A stretch of DNA of 64,000 nucleotides, from NCBI GenBank assembly GCA_963691705.1, contig OY829541.1, forward strand, positions 48,690,377-48,754,376, in the 5' to 3' direction. Under the pieces are notes generated by a model. It worked only from the letters and a program-made list of their open reading frames with translations, was not told the DNA's origin and searched no databases. Of this stretch, positions 1 to 12,263 are shown in pieces. A program made the translations under genes and the position numbers. The first letter of the stretch is position 1; the number at the start of each line of letters is the position of its first letter. The DNA comes from Viola odorata (lineage: Eukaryota > Streptophyta > Magnoliopsida > Malpighiales > Violaceae).

Positions 1-102
1 TAGTTGAAAGACTATCTCTATAAAAGCTCCAAGGAAATGGAAGCAGCGCATCAGAAATAAGAATTTAAGCTTTTTGAAATCTATCGAATAAGAATTACTC
101 AC

Positions 103-3100
103 ACTGCCGTCAAGTGCATACTTCCGCGCAAGCATTAAAGCTGCATTCCGTTCTCGCTCTGATTCAAATGTTAATACATATGACAGTCCCTTCCTTGGTT
201 GCCAGAACAATGCCTTTGAAGGAGCCTTACCGTAATCTCTTGCTCCACATAACTAGAGGTGAGGAACGAGCAAATATTTAATGTTCAAATCCATATAGCT
301 TTTAGTTTGTCGACTGCCTTAATTTCACACAGGTATTGGCCTGGGAGAAAATTACCTGCATTGATGCGGAATAAATTTCTCTAGCCTTTGTAATCCACCC
401 TCTACAAAGTTTTATCCTCATTTTTCCCACATTAAATGCATGAACAGAATGTGATGGATGATCATGTCCATTCATCTGGGAAATAACCACCTGCATCGCA
501 TAACATAACATCAAATGTTAAAACTAAGACCACGATGAGATCAATAAAATCCTCCCCAGAGCAACAGCAAGTGCTGGTATGTTTATAATAACGTACTGTT
601 AAATTATTTTCCCTTTTAGTAAACCTAATATTTCAACTCCAAACCATAACTGAACAGTTAAAAATGTCAAGAGTCCTTCATGACAAAATCCATATTCTGA
701 AAGTTGTGGCCATTCAAAAGTTATGGGAACTACGATTTAGTCACATCATAAGGTTTACAACAACTTTAGTTGTGTGCTAGTCCAAGCCAAGTGGTTGTAA
801 ATATGTAGCGGTTAATTGCCTTACAAGTCATCAGAAGCATAAAACTGAAGATACAAATTACAGCCTCACACCTCTCCAAAAGACGAATAGTCATGAAATA
901 AATGTGAATATCAGTAATCGTATGAAATCACTTTTTAAGATACTATTGCTCTAAGCTCTAATGTTCCAGAGGCAATACTTTCAGTGTTTTACTATGACAT
1001 TGTTCTTTTCCTCCAATTTTATACATGAGTAACAACCATTATAATGGTTCATGCAGCCAAATAACACTGAACGAATTGAAGAAAAGAAATAAGCGAAGAA
1101 TTAATGTGACATACACTAAATTCAGCACTGGACTTCCGCAAAAGCGTTCCTATGTAGCTTCCCAATCCTGCAGCTGTTGTAAAAAATAGTTCATCAGCGA
1201 TTCTTTTCTAGTTCACTGAGCACCACTATACAATCCGTTTTCTATGAACTCCATGATACAAGCTAACAAGCACCAGATAATGGAGGGCCTGAACGCTTGT
1301 AATGAATGCACGCTACCAGAAGGGAGGTGTGAAACAGCAAGGAAAATGGAGGAATGAACAATAATTTATATGTGTATCTACCAAAGGAAAAAAGAAACAA
1401 TCATAAATTTATAATCAACACTAACCAGGCTCAATGGGACTAGCAGTTGCCACTGTGAATTTTTGCCCATTGTGAACAATCTCTGCTTGCAAGACTTGAC
1501 CAATATCCAAGGGTTCAGGTGCATAGAGTAATTTGTTGGCACCTGTGATCAAAAGACGGAACCAGATTTGGACATGGTTATACTGAAAGGCTATGAGCAC
1601 AAATTCATTTTTATGGAGCTACTGTGAATTCCAAGAAATTCATGGTATTAGCTGAGGTTTGATCTGATTTTTGGAATTTTCAGTCGTTATATTTGATAGG
1701 ATACAACACTATATTTCTATAAGACATGCTAGACACCAATTCATCAGAGTTTGATCTAGGATTTTAATTTTCTAGCTATTTCCACAAGGTCAGATGCCTA
1801 AACATATATAACAAAGCATCTATACTGACAAGGATGAGCTTAGGATGTCCTTACACTAAAACACTGGCGCAGTCGTATTCATAGGACTAAAATGCTATTT
1901 TCAAATGAAAGCTTTGAAGAATTACTGAATGCTGATGGCTTAATCCTTATTGAGTTGTCCTTCTAGACATCCCTAAGTTTTGCATGAATATACATTCCAA
2001 CTTTTACAACAGGAACTGATCATGAAACATCAGTCCACTCGGGCAAAACTAACGATACATTATAGCAATGACTTGAGTGAAATAAGCGAATACCTGAAAT
2101 AACTTCTTTTTGACTGCCGTCAACTGTCACACGATACCATTGAATTGAACACTTTGAAAGTGGAGGAGAACTATCAATACGAGGTTTTAACCATAGACAT
2201 GAACCTAGAGTTTCTGAACCATCTAGGATATACGAAGAGGATTTATTCTCCTCAGCCCTCTTGTTCGTTGCCAGCTAAGGGTGAGACCATTAATTAAACA
2301 AATCTTCGGTAAGTGAAATAGTCAAATGAAAGTTGATCACAAAGCACTCAAAGCAAAATAGACAAGAAGTTACATGGTAAACAAACCTCTTTCTGAAGTT
2401 TACATGAAAATAGGGATTTCTCCCTTATTTGAGTTCTAAGTGCACGTAGCTCATGCTCCATATCCATCACCTGAAAATTTGATAAAGGATGATTTACATG
2501 CCCAAGCTCAGATACCCAAACTATTGTCAGTTTCATTTTCTCAACCCAACTTCTAAATAAAAATTAAAAGAAACAGAAAGGTTGGATCACATTAGGATGA
2601 TGTCTTGAAGCAATAATGTAGTAGACCGGCTGACAATCCAATGGTTAAAAAGTGACATAGAAACTAAGGTATTATATGATTAACTCCAAGATGGTTTAAG
2701 CATTAGCTTCACAGGAAAACAAAACAGTAAAGTCATCAGTGATTAATTCATTCTTTTCTTTTTCTTCTTGTACCAGGATTTGATCTCTTCTACAGCCTAA
2801 ACCAAGACAATAAAACATGTTGGTGGGGTCTAGTTTGAATTTAGCTTACTAGACTGAAGCACAAAAGCTTTTGAATCAACCTAGCTACAGTCCTTCATAG
2901 CTGATGCAAATGTGTTATCTGTTCAACAGAACAACAATTATAGAAAAATGGCCTACATGCAATGTTGATGTACCTTGCTTGGTTGATGTAACTGTTTTAT
3001 TCTTCTCGCCTCTTGGACCTGCTCAACCATTTCTTCCACATCCTGCAACAATGCCATGCTTTTAGCAAATAATCTCAGGCTAATTTTGAGAGGCATCTAG

Positions 3101-4800
3101 CAGCATTATAGAACAGACAAAACTTAGCCTCCTTAGCTACCTATATCAGAGTCATATCCTTTGGGATAATAGTGAGTGCTGTGAGGCAAAAGCTATTATG
3201 AATAATACATGAACACTACAACTTAATAAACAAAACTTAAGAATGTAGAAATAAATCAAATCTACTCTATAACAATGTTAAAAAATAGGTGGAATAGAAT
3301 GCTGAATTAAAGAATAACCCACAGGAGACTGGTCTTTGGAATTTTGAGCATTCCTCTCTTCTTCATCTAGGGCCTCCCCAAACCTTTGTACAACTGCCCT
3401 TGCACTTTCAATCTCAGCACAAGCAAAGGATTTTTCTTGGTTGACCAATTTTTTAGCATCTTCAGAAGCCTGTATGTGCCAACAAGACCCATTTCAAGGA
3501 ACAAAAACAATTTTACTAAAAGCAGTTAATTTTCGAAGTTTGAATTTAAGATGTCATTTTATGATCAACAAAGCAACCACTGTTTGTGGAAGAGGAAATC
3601 TATTAGACAGTAAAAAAACATCACTTGGGCTTTAGTTCCATTTTTTTTATGCATGTCAATGAAGCATTTCAACCCTGGAGGATACCCTGTAAAGGAGACA
3701 CCCTAACTTGTGTTTGATTAACTAGCAAAATAGGAAGCAAACCCAAAGTGTTTGCGGAACAAAAGTTATGCTCCTCGTAACACGTCTAATATATAAGAGG
3801 AAAAATACATATGCAAATCTATCACTCAAACTGACCTGTTTCAGAAAGCTAGCCAGCTTTTTCACTTCAAACTTCTCTTGAATCAATTCTCCTTCTTTTT
3901 GAGTCAACTTGACTGCTAGTGCCTCTACCTTCATAAAAGGTTTACAGTTGACAAAAGTTATCAAAAAATGGGGCACAAAAGAAGAAGAAAAGATGCACAT
4001 AAAAGAAAGAGCATATAAATCAGCAGAAATTGCCAATTTAAAGCTCAAATAGGAAACTAATAGGTGATAGAAGCAGGTGGGGAAAAACTAACCATAGAGA
4101 TAGCATTCTCCACATCTTCCTTGTTGCGCCCTGCCATACGGCCTCTTAAAGCTTCCAATGCATCCCTGAGCTTCTTTAAAAGGACATGCCCTTCCAAGGA
4201 AGCTACCTCTCGAAGCTTTGCCTGCAATCCAAGAGAGAGTATACAATACATTCGTCACCTCTCATCATTAGAAGCTCACACATGAGCAAAAGGCTCCCTG
4301 GATGGATAAAAGAATGGAACAAGGCATGGCATTTGAATAAGCAAAGGAAATACAGGCTTTAAACTAGAATGGCAAAAGGTGGATCAAGTAGCAGAAGCCG
4401 AGCAGAAGGGATATCAAATATACTTCGAATTAGAATTAGAATTCGAATAACATTTTGGGAGTGTGTACATAAGTAAAATGACAAAACCATTATGGAAAAA
4501 AATGGTGAAGTTCACCTCTTCAGCCAACTTAGCAGCAGCAGACAAGTTTTTGTCAAATTTACTAGCAATGTCACGAACAGAGAGGCGTCTGTGCTGATCT
4601 GACAGCTGCATAGTTTCCCGCTCAACAACTTCCTTTAAGGGTGGACCCATGATGTCCTCTTTTGGCTCTTCCAAAATCTGATTATCAGGTCCCAATTTAT
4701 ATTTAGGAAACCCATCAGAAGCAAAGCTGACATCAGCCGAAACTGGAAGAATTACTTCTGTCACCATTCTTTCTTCAAATTGAGGACTTATCTTTGTCAT
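103..4800 (-). CDS. SCAB1: SCAB-type plant actin-binding protein, 3' end outside window
   Basis: Orthologue or close paralogue of Arabidopsis STOMATAL CLOSURE-RELATED ACTIN BINDING PROTEIN 1, which bundles and stabilises F-actin in the cytosol during guard-cell closure (family knowledge). Eleven coding exons join in phase: 4516-4800, 4093-4221, 3836-3928, 3323-3469, 2974-3042, 2387-2470, 2094-2274, 1426-1542, 1115-1173, 356-490 and 103-252. They encode 483 residues, against roughly 496 remembered for Arabidopsis, so only about a dozen C-terminal residues lie beyond base 1. Seen in order: N-terminal actin-binding segment with RLSVRDIASKF, coiled coil (KKLRDALEALRGRMAGRNKEDV, split here as KKLRDALEAL and RGRMAGRNKEDV), a second helical part with MDMEHELRALR, then the Ig-like and PH-like C-terminal region (WYRVTVDGSQKEVISG; VGKMRIKLCRG; FESERERNAA). 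The last donor, GTGAGT at 102-97, implies a further exon. The start is the first ATG after the 5'UTR intron. No damage seen; likely functional. Confidence 0.93.
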
Positions 4801-6010
4801 CGAACCAGATTAGATTCTCTGCTCAACATCCATACAGACCAAAAAGAAAAAAAGTATCATAAGTTGAAGTTTTTGAAATTATGGTTGACTGAAAAGAGAA
4901 ACAAAGGACATCCAAATTCCAGAAACCATCAATTTCACAGAGCAAATCACCTAGTATCTGTGCAAATGAAAACATGAAAGACAATCACATTGTTCACGTT
5001 GATTCCTATTAAAACTCCAATCATTTTAAAAGGAAGCACTAGTTCCTACTACAACCCTAGATCATCCATTAAAAAGTGCCCTAGTAAACAGAATAAAGAA
5101 GAAAAAAGGAAGCAAGACGAAAGCATCATTACTTGTCAAATAGGATATCCAACCTGAGACTGCTTTTGGATCCAATTTTTACCGAAACAAATTTTTCAAA
5201 GCCACTCCAATGATTCATAAGTAGGGTTAAATAGGACAGTTTTAGAAAGAAAAAAGAAATCAGAAGTTAAGGGGAATAAAAAAATTGGTCTAAAATGGTT
5301 ATCCTGGTAAAGATCCATGTCAAGAACAAATCTTTTCAGAAAGGGAAAATGCCAACAAATTAAGGCTTTGATTGAGTACATCTAAGCAAAGCAAATCAAA
5401 ATCCTAAAACGAAAACATACTTGAACAGAAATTCGGGCAAAAGAAGATTCCTTTCTAATTACAAAATACAGCTCGCAGATATAGGTTCTTTACTTGTAGT
5501 TGCAGTTTTCTAAAATACAAATTCCTTACCTACATTCCAACAACTCTAGCCCACATTGCCAAATATCCCCACATACCAAATTGCTACTGAGCTAGCACCA
5601 AATTTTGACCAAACACAAGATAAGCCGATCCCAAGTTGTTATCACATGAGAGATGGAAGAAATGGAAGCAAACACTCAGGATCACAGTCAAAACGACAAG
5701 ACAACCATAGAGTAAAGATGAGAACTTTAAGCAACAGAAAGAAGAGTGCAGGAAACCCAGATGAAAAACACCAACAAATGCAGATAAAAAAAAGGAGAAA
5801 ATGGAAGCACAGACTTACCACTCTGCAACACAATGAGTAAGGAGAGGAAAGCAGAGCTGAGAGGCTGAGGGCTGAGGGCTGAGGGCTGAGAGGAATATGG
5901 TAGCAAACAACAAGCAGTGCATGCACAAAGATTCTTCAAACAAGTTGACACAGCAAATTTGCAGAGAGGAAGGGGGAAAGAGAAGAAGAGAGAGAGAATC
6001 TGAGGATGGT
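4801..6010 (-). other. 5'UTR of the SCAB-like gene with a leader intron
   Basis: Upstream of the start codon, the minus strand has an AG acceptor just before a short leader piece (about 4801-4821). It also has a GTAAGT donor near 5815, bounding a leader intron of about 1 kb. The first leader exon therefore lies around 5817-6010. It contains four GGCTGAG heptamers (5863-5890) and pyrimidine-rich tracts. Leader introns of this size often raise expression in plants; that role is inferred. The 5' limit of the transcript is a guess. Confidence 0.5.
5863..5890. repeat. 7-bp tandem repeat (GGCTGAG)x4 in SCAB leader
   Basis: Four perfect heptamers, plus-strand GGCTGAG, lie inside the presumed first leader exon of the SCAB-like gene. 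On the transcribed strand they read CTCAGCC. A length-variable microsatellite here could serve as a marker; no function is implied. Confidence 0.8.
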
Positions 6011-9000
6011 TGAAGTAGTTTGCTTTTTTAAAAGGAATAACGGGAAAAAAAGAAAGAAAAGGAAAAGACTTTGGTTTTTGTTTTGGGAGGAAATTACTTT
6101 GTTTTCGTTGGTTTCCTCAAATTCATTTTCTCTCTCTTTTTTTCTTCTCTCCCCTCTCAAGTGACACAAGTTAAGAAATTAATCATATTCGCCAAGTATG
6201 GCTGATAAAATTATATTGGTGTTAATAAGTAGTAGTATTTTTTGGTAGATGTTCGAACGATTATCGAATTATTTACATCGATAAATTTATCGAGTTATGT
6301 TCTACAGTATCTTTTGTAATTTTAATGGAAAGAGAATGAAAGGGAGCAAAGGTTAGGCAACAAAACTGCATGATTGTGATTTCTGCAAAAAGTGTGTTGT
6401 CTGGTCAGTCAAATAATAATAATAATTGAAAGAAAAGAGTACAAGAAAAAAGAGGGAAGAAGAAGAGCAAAAAAGACTCACCTCCATGCGCGCGGCTCCC
6501 ACTTCGTCCTTCAATGTTTTTGGTCCCATCTGCTTCTGTTTTGACTAATATACCCTTGACGGGATCTTTTTCTTTTCATCCACGCTGGCACCTACTTCTA
6601 CCAATTATTTACGCAATTGCCACTACTTTGTACGTGTCTGCTCTTCACTTAGATAACCTGAACTATTTTGTCTTAATTAGTCGTACATTTTTATTTTTTT
6701 TATAGACAAAGTAGTAAAATAAACACTAACTAAATTATCGGTCCATTGATTTTTCATTAAAATTTGAGTAAAATTGATTTACATTTTTTTCTTGATAGAT
6801 ATAATTTAATATTTTTTTATAAATTTTAAATGCTAACCAAACGTAGAAAAAATATTTTTTTTTTCAATCACTCTCCTAAGAAAATGAAAATAATTTTAAA
6901 AGAATTATCTTAAAGAGGAAAATAACATTTCGTTAACTAAACTTTAGCCGAAGGTAATCTCTATTTCTTTGGACATGAGATGAGACAACATTAATTAATT
7001 AATTAATTAATTAAACGACAATATGTGCCAAACAAAATACGACGTCAACCATGTTACCTCTGTTGTGTATTTTAATCAGCCAAAAATCCATAAAGATTCT
7101 TTTATGCTCATCATATTTTGCATTGATAAAACTAAAATGGTTGGAGTAAAATATATATTTAAGAAAAAAATGTGACGCGAGAAAATTAAAAACCTTAAAA
7201 TACTAATACAGCATATATTAATATATATTATATAAAAATACAAGTCATAATAATAAATAAAATAATTTTTAATTATATCTCTAAGTTATTTTCAAATAAG
7301 TTTAATTTTATAATTACTTTTAATAAATATAATTTACCTTAAATATCTTTTTACCATCAATAATTGTTTAGAATTATAATAAGAAAGCAGGACGAACGGG
7401 GGAGTTAGTAAGTCGGACAAGAATTATGGATGTTAAAAAATAAAGTTTCGGTATCCATGGTGCTAAACATGATGGTATGGTCTTATTAATTTGTTTTATA
7501 AGCAAGTGATAATCATGATTTAGTTGGGTTAAGAACCACCAACTATATGTAATTAACGGGTCCTCTAATAATATAATGATTTCCATAAGACTAGATTGAA
7601 GCTTACACCAGTCATACAGTATTTTTTTATTGATTGATTGACATTGATGAAAGCATTTGGTAGGTTGGTGATATAGTGCATTGGAGCCGATCGAGAAACT
7701 CAATTGTCCCTAATCATTAATTAACAGCGATGCTTTCTCAATCCCATCATTAGGGTTGGGCATAATTGTGACTAATTCTTACCTTTCTTTTTTCTTTCTA
7801 ATATTATTATTATTTTTTTCCTTTTTGTTTACCAAATGTTTTTATTATCGCTGAAATATTAATTTTACTACACAATAAATAGCTTGATTTTTTAATATTT
7901 AATAGAAAGTAGTACGTGAATAAAATAAATCTTGTCAAACCGATTTAACTAATATTTTTTTAATTTAATGAGAGGGAATTAAAAAGTATAACTTTATGGT
8001 ATGTACATAGTTTCCGGTAATGACTTTCAAGTAAGTCAAGGTTGAAAGTTTTATTTTATAGTTATGTATCGATTTTTTAATTAAGAATCTTATGTGTTTA
8101 GAAGCACTATGAATAAATTTTCGGTTGTGTAAGCACAATAGTACTCCAAAGAGAACATCAGAACAAAGCGCGCTTGAGATATCGCCAAAGAGATTGAAGC
8201 AGTAAGAGAAGATTGATATCACTTTTTTTTGAACGTACATTAATCCTTAACGTACGTCCGAGAAAAAATTCGGGGTAAAATTGTCTCAAATAGTGAGTCA
8301 TCCGACCTCCTCAACATGCGTGCACAAATAGTAAAAGTCGTTTAATAAAAGACGGAGGGAGTATATAGTAATGTCAAATTTTGAATTACAAGTTTATTGA
8401 TATCGATTTAGTGTGTAAGAAGAAGGTGTGAAATTAAGAATGGAGCCCCACCCAAGTTAAATAACACAATTAATTTAATTTAATTGCCAATTATATATAT
8501 TCTATAAAGTCTGTCAAAGCTACAAGTCCTATTATGCGGTCTTGAAAAGCAATTATATATGGTTCTATTTATTAGTATTAGGAAACGAATGAATGCTTTA
8601 TTTTATTATCTCATGGCAAAACCACATGGTAGGGTCCAAAATCACAGCTTGCAAAATTGGGTGATAGTCCCATCCCATCCAAAATCTCATTAAATTACCA
8701 ATATTACCCCCAACCCATCCTCCCATACCCTTAAAGAAGCTCTTAAAGCTTAGGGTGGTACCATAATTTGCATGACAATTTGTCAAAGATTCCTCTAAAA
8801 AGCTACCCTTCTTGCCATGTCATGCAAAACAAATTAAAAATCTTCAATTACATGTTAGTGCCAAATCTAGCGCTAAAAAATTTATTCATCTTTATTCCAC
8901 GTCTTAAATCCAATTCGTATGCGAGTGGAAAGTAACAACTGCATCCGCCGTGGATATGGACTCTAATGGCCTACATCATTGCCGGACTCCTCACTGTTGT

Positions 9001-9661
9001 GCTCCTTAGTTCCTAGCCTATGTAAGCTTCTCTAACAAAAAGAAAGAGATATAGCGCGGGAAAATAGGCTGAGTTAGATTAAAGCCATCCACTGGGCCTT
9101 ATTGGGCTCTGAATCTTCCTGGACTCAACCTTTTTGTTATGATATTGGGCCGGCCCAACTAAAATGACTTTCATTAGTAGTAGCCTAGTAGGAATACGAT
9201 ACTGAATCACGGATGGCAAATCGACGGTCTGACTCTGTGCATCAAGAAATAGAAAAGAAGAAAAAAATTGCACCCATAAATTTTATTATATATTGGATAT
9301 TTAAAATGTTCTAATATTAATACGTACGAAATTTTACTGATCAAAAATAAAACATTTAAAAATTTGCCTAAACTAAATACTCGCCGGCTCCTCTGTCCGT
9401 CTCCTTCGACAGAAACAACTCTGTACTGAATCTATCTACTATCTCGGGTTTCAAATTCATCAGATTTACTCTCTATCCCACTGAGCCGAGGATCTTCCCC
9501 GTCTCTGCCTTGTTTTGGTATTGAGGTATGCTTCTTCGATTAAAGTTTCAATTGTTAGCTCAAAAATAAGTTTGGATCTTTTCATAAATCTTAAAGAGAA
9601 ACAGAAGGCGGTAGAGTGATTGAGAATTGTGTTTGCAGCTGAACAGAGCAGAGGAAAAGCA
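6011..9661. other. AT-rich intergenic region between SCAB-like gene and EMC3
   Basis: The two flanking genes are divergent, so both promoters lie here. No open reading frame resembles a protein I know. The stretch holds an ATTA-type microsatellite near 6990-7013 and long A/T tracts. GACGGAGGGAGTA at about 8352-8364 resembles one end of a Stowaway-type MITE, but no matching opposite end was found. About 300 bases directly before EMC3 are richer in C/T and look like promoter and leader. Confidence 0.5.
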
Positions 9662-12263
9662 ATGGCGGAGGATCTGGTACTAGACACGGCTATCAGAGAT
9701 TGGGTGCTGATACCCTTATCAGTGGTGATGGTTCTGATAGGAATCCTTCGTTACTTTGTCTCCAAACTCATGCGTTCCACTCAAGTCCCTGATGCTAAGA
9801 TTCTCAGAGAAGGGTATGCCCGATTTCTCCCCATTTGCTCGCTATCTCTTTGTATAGAAAGATACATGCTTCTTACAATGTGATTTCTATGTTTACCTGT
9901 CTATTCCAGGCAACTGGTTGCTAGGGCTCGTAATCTGCGTGCCGCAGCTAATTTTATTCCTCCCAAGTCTTTTCGTGCTCGCAGGCTTTACTACAGCAAC
10001 GAGGTAATTTGACTTATTTTTCTTCGTGATCTGAAACTGTGTTCAGGTGCTTAATCAAATGACTTATACTTCATCTGGGATGTGGTAATTTGATTTTGCC
10101 TGTGTAGGATAATGAACATTTTTGTTGAACTAGTTAATGTTAGTCATTCTCATCCGTGGCTGAGAGCTTAGTCTCTTTAACTTTACAGGAGAATGGATTG
10201 TTGCATGTTCCAAAGGGTCAGGCTCAGAATCCACAAGCTCAAATGTTTTCTGATCCAAACATGGCCATGGATATGATGAAGAAAAACCTTTCTATGATCA
10301 TACCCCAGGTATTAACTGTTCAATTGCTTTTATCCCTTTCTCTAGTCTGGTTTCTTAGACAAGATGACTAACAATTTGTAATGTTGTAAATTTTTGTGCT
10401 TACCAGACTCTTACATTTGCTTGGGTCAACTTTTTCTTCTCTGGATTTGTTGCCGGTTTGTTTCTTTCTTCTTATATCTTCTGTATTATACGTGATATCT
10501 TAGCTAGTTAATATTAACCCCTACCGGGATGTTGTTTTCATAAGTTTTTTTACCTGTCCTGGTTCGCTCCTCCTTATTAGTGATCTTCTTTTGTCCTGCC
10601 AGCCAAGATACCTTTCCCACTAACTCAGAGGTTCAGGTCAATGTTGCAAAATGGGATCGACTTGAGCACCGTTGATGTTAGCTATGTCAGCAGTCGATCA
10701 TGGTAACTGAAACTATTCTTCTGACAAAAACTATCTTAACTTTTGTGTATTCATGTGCTTACCAACCCTAAATACTTGAAACTACTTTCTGTCTCAGGTA
10801 TTTCCTTAACTTATTTGGATTGAGGGGTTTATTTAGTCTCATTCTTGGAGAAGAAAATGGTTAGTGTTGAACTCTGTATTTGTGGTGTCTATAGTTTAAA
10901 TTGGACCTGCTTGCTAGTTATCTTATTGCATGGCCATTAATAGTATATGTATTATTTAGAGTTTTGTGGCAATCTTTGACAATAAATTTAGATACTTAAA
11001 TATTGTTCTCTTTTTCTAAAACAAATGCAGCTCAAGATGATACTCAGCGAATGATGCAAATGAGTGGCTTTGGTTTTGATCCATCAAAGGTATAGTTGGT
11101 TCTCCATTGAGCACTTTAGATTTAGAGAGTTTTTTCTGTTAAAGTAAAGCTTGACTTTCTTACATGTCCCTATTTAGAGATTCTCCCAGTAAAATAATTG
11201 TCTTGTAGTTGTATCTTAGTGATATTCCTTGCAAAGAACTTTGGTTTCAGAATGATGTCATACCTTGCATCCTAGTAACCAAAGGAAATCTTGCTTAGGT
11301 TTTTGTTTTATTTTTTATGTTGGGAGTGCACCGTAATGAAGTGATCCCTTTATAAAACTAGTACCCAAGCTACACTGCACTGACCCTTATAAGACGAAGT
11401 AGAACTTCTCCACAAGTTTGTAAGTCCAGTTTATTCATAAGCCTAAGACTCCATTTTACAATGATTTTTTTAACTTCAACATCTTGTCTCATTGGGAATG
11501 ACATGGATAAACTCCACCCTGAGATCTGGGACTGGTCCTTTTTTTCTCTCAGTGAGGAAAAAAACCTGTTATTGACTGGCAATGTTGGATGTTGTTGGCT
11601 GGTCAGATCGATTTTGAAAAGAGTATGATCATCTAGAAATTCAACATAGTTGTTGAAGGAAATGAACAGTACTTGTGTGATATTTACTTCAAAATTGCTA
11701 ATCATATCACCCTTCTGTTGAGTCAGTTTTTGATGCAGCAGGATAGAAGTTCACGAATTTTAGGGATGCCCATTCTTGTTTAGGATTCTGATAATTATTG
11801 TTAAGTTTTTAGCTAATGTTATTCAAAATTGATGTGAGTTTGGTTGTTTATGATTTTGTTAGCTAATGTGATTTAAAGTATATGCTTGATCTTGGTCCCA
11901 GTTTTCTCTAGCTTGGGTTTTCAATCTGATAATACGGATTCAGAAAGATGCTAATGTTGTTTTTGACTGTGTATTCATTCGTCAATGTCTTTATCATCAA
12001 TAGTTTGATATAAATGGCTGGAGAATGAAAAGTATCCTTTGTAGCTTAAGTATGAAAAATTAGGCCGTCAGGATTCTGAGCACCCTTGGTGCTTCATACA
12101 TAATTCTGCTGCTCAGTTCCTTATTCACAGCTAAACCTGTTGATTGCATTCTTGTCAGAGTTTGGGTGCGGAGAAAGATGGTCTGGACATAGTTCAGCAT
12201 GAATGGGTGCTACCCAAATTCGAGAAGCGGGCTGAAATGGTCTTGAAGAAACTCGCTAGTTGA
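9662..12263 (+). CDS. EMC3: ER membrane protein complex subunit 3
   Basis: Core membrane subunit of the EMC, which inserts tail-anchored and multi-pass proteins into the ER membrane. EMC3 belongs to the YidC/Oxa1/Get1 superfamily and forms the insertase groove (family knowledge). Eight exons join in perfect phase: 9662-9813, 9910-10003, 10189-10308, 10407-10455, 10603-10702, 10798-10859, 11031-11089 and 12159-12263. They give 246 residues, the length I recall for the Arabidopsis protein. Visible features: an N-terminal membrane segment (about residues 14-33, [19 protein letters not shown]), a basic cytosolic stretch ([22 protein letters not shown]), a methionine-rich loop ([17 protein letters not shown]), a second segment ([13 protein letters not shown]), a third around [16 protein letters not shown], and the conserved C-terminal [11 protein letters not shown]. 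The last intron is about 1.07 kb. Reading frame intact. The first ATG fits the family start. Confidence 0.97.

Noticed and set aside
8352..8364. GACGGAGGGAGTA, Stowaway-like terminus
   Set aside because: No matching CTCCCTCCGTC end at a sensible distance upstream, so a complete MITE cannot be supported.
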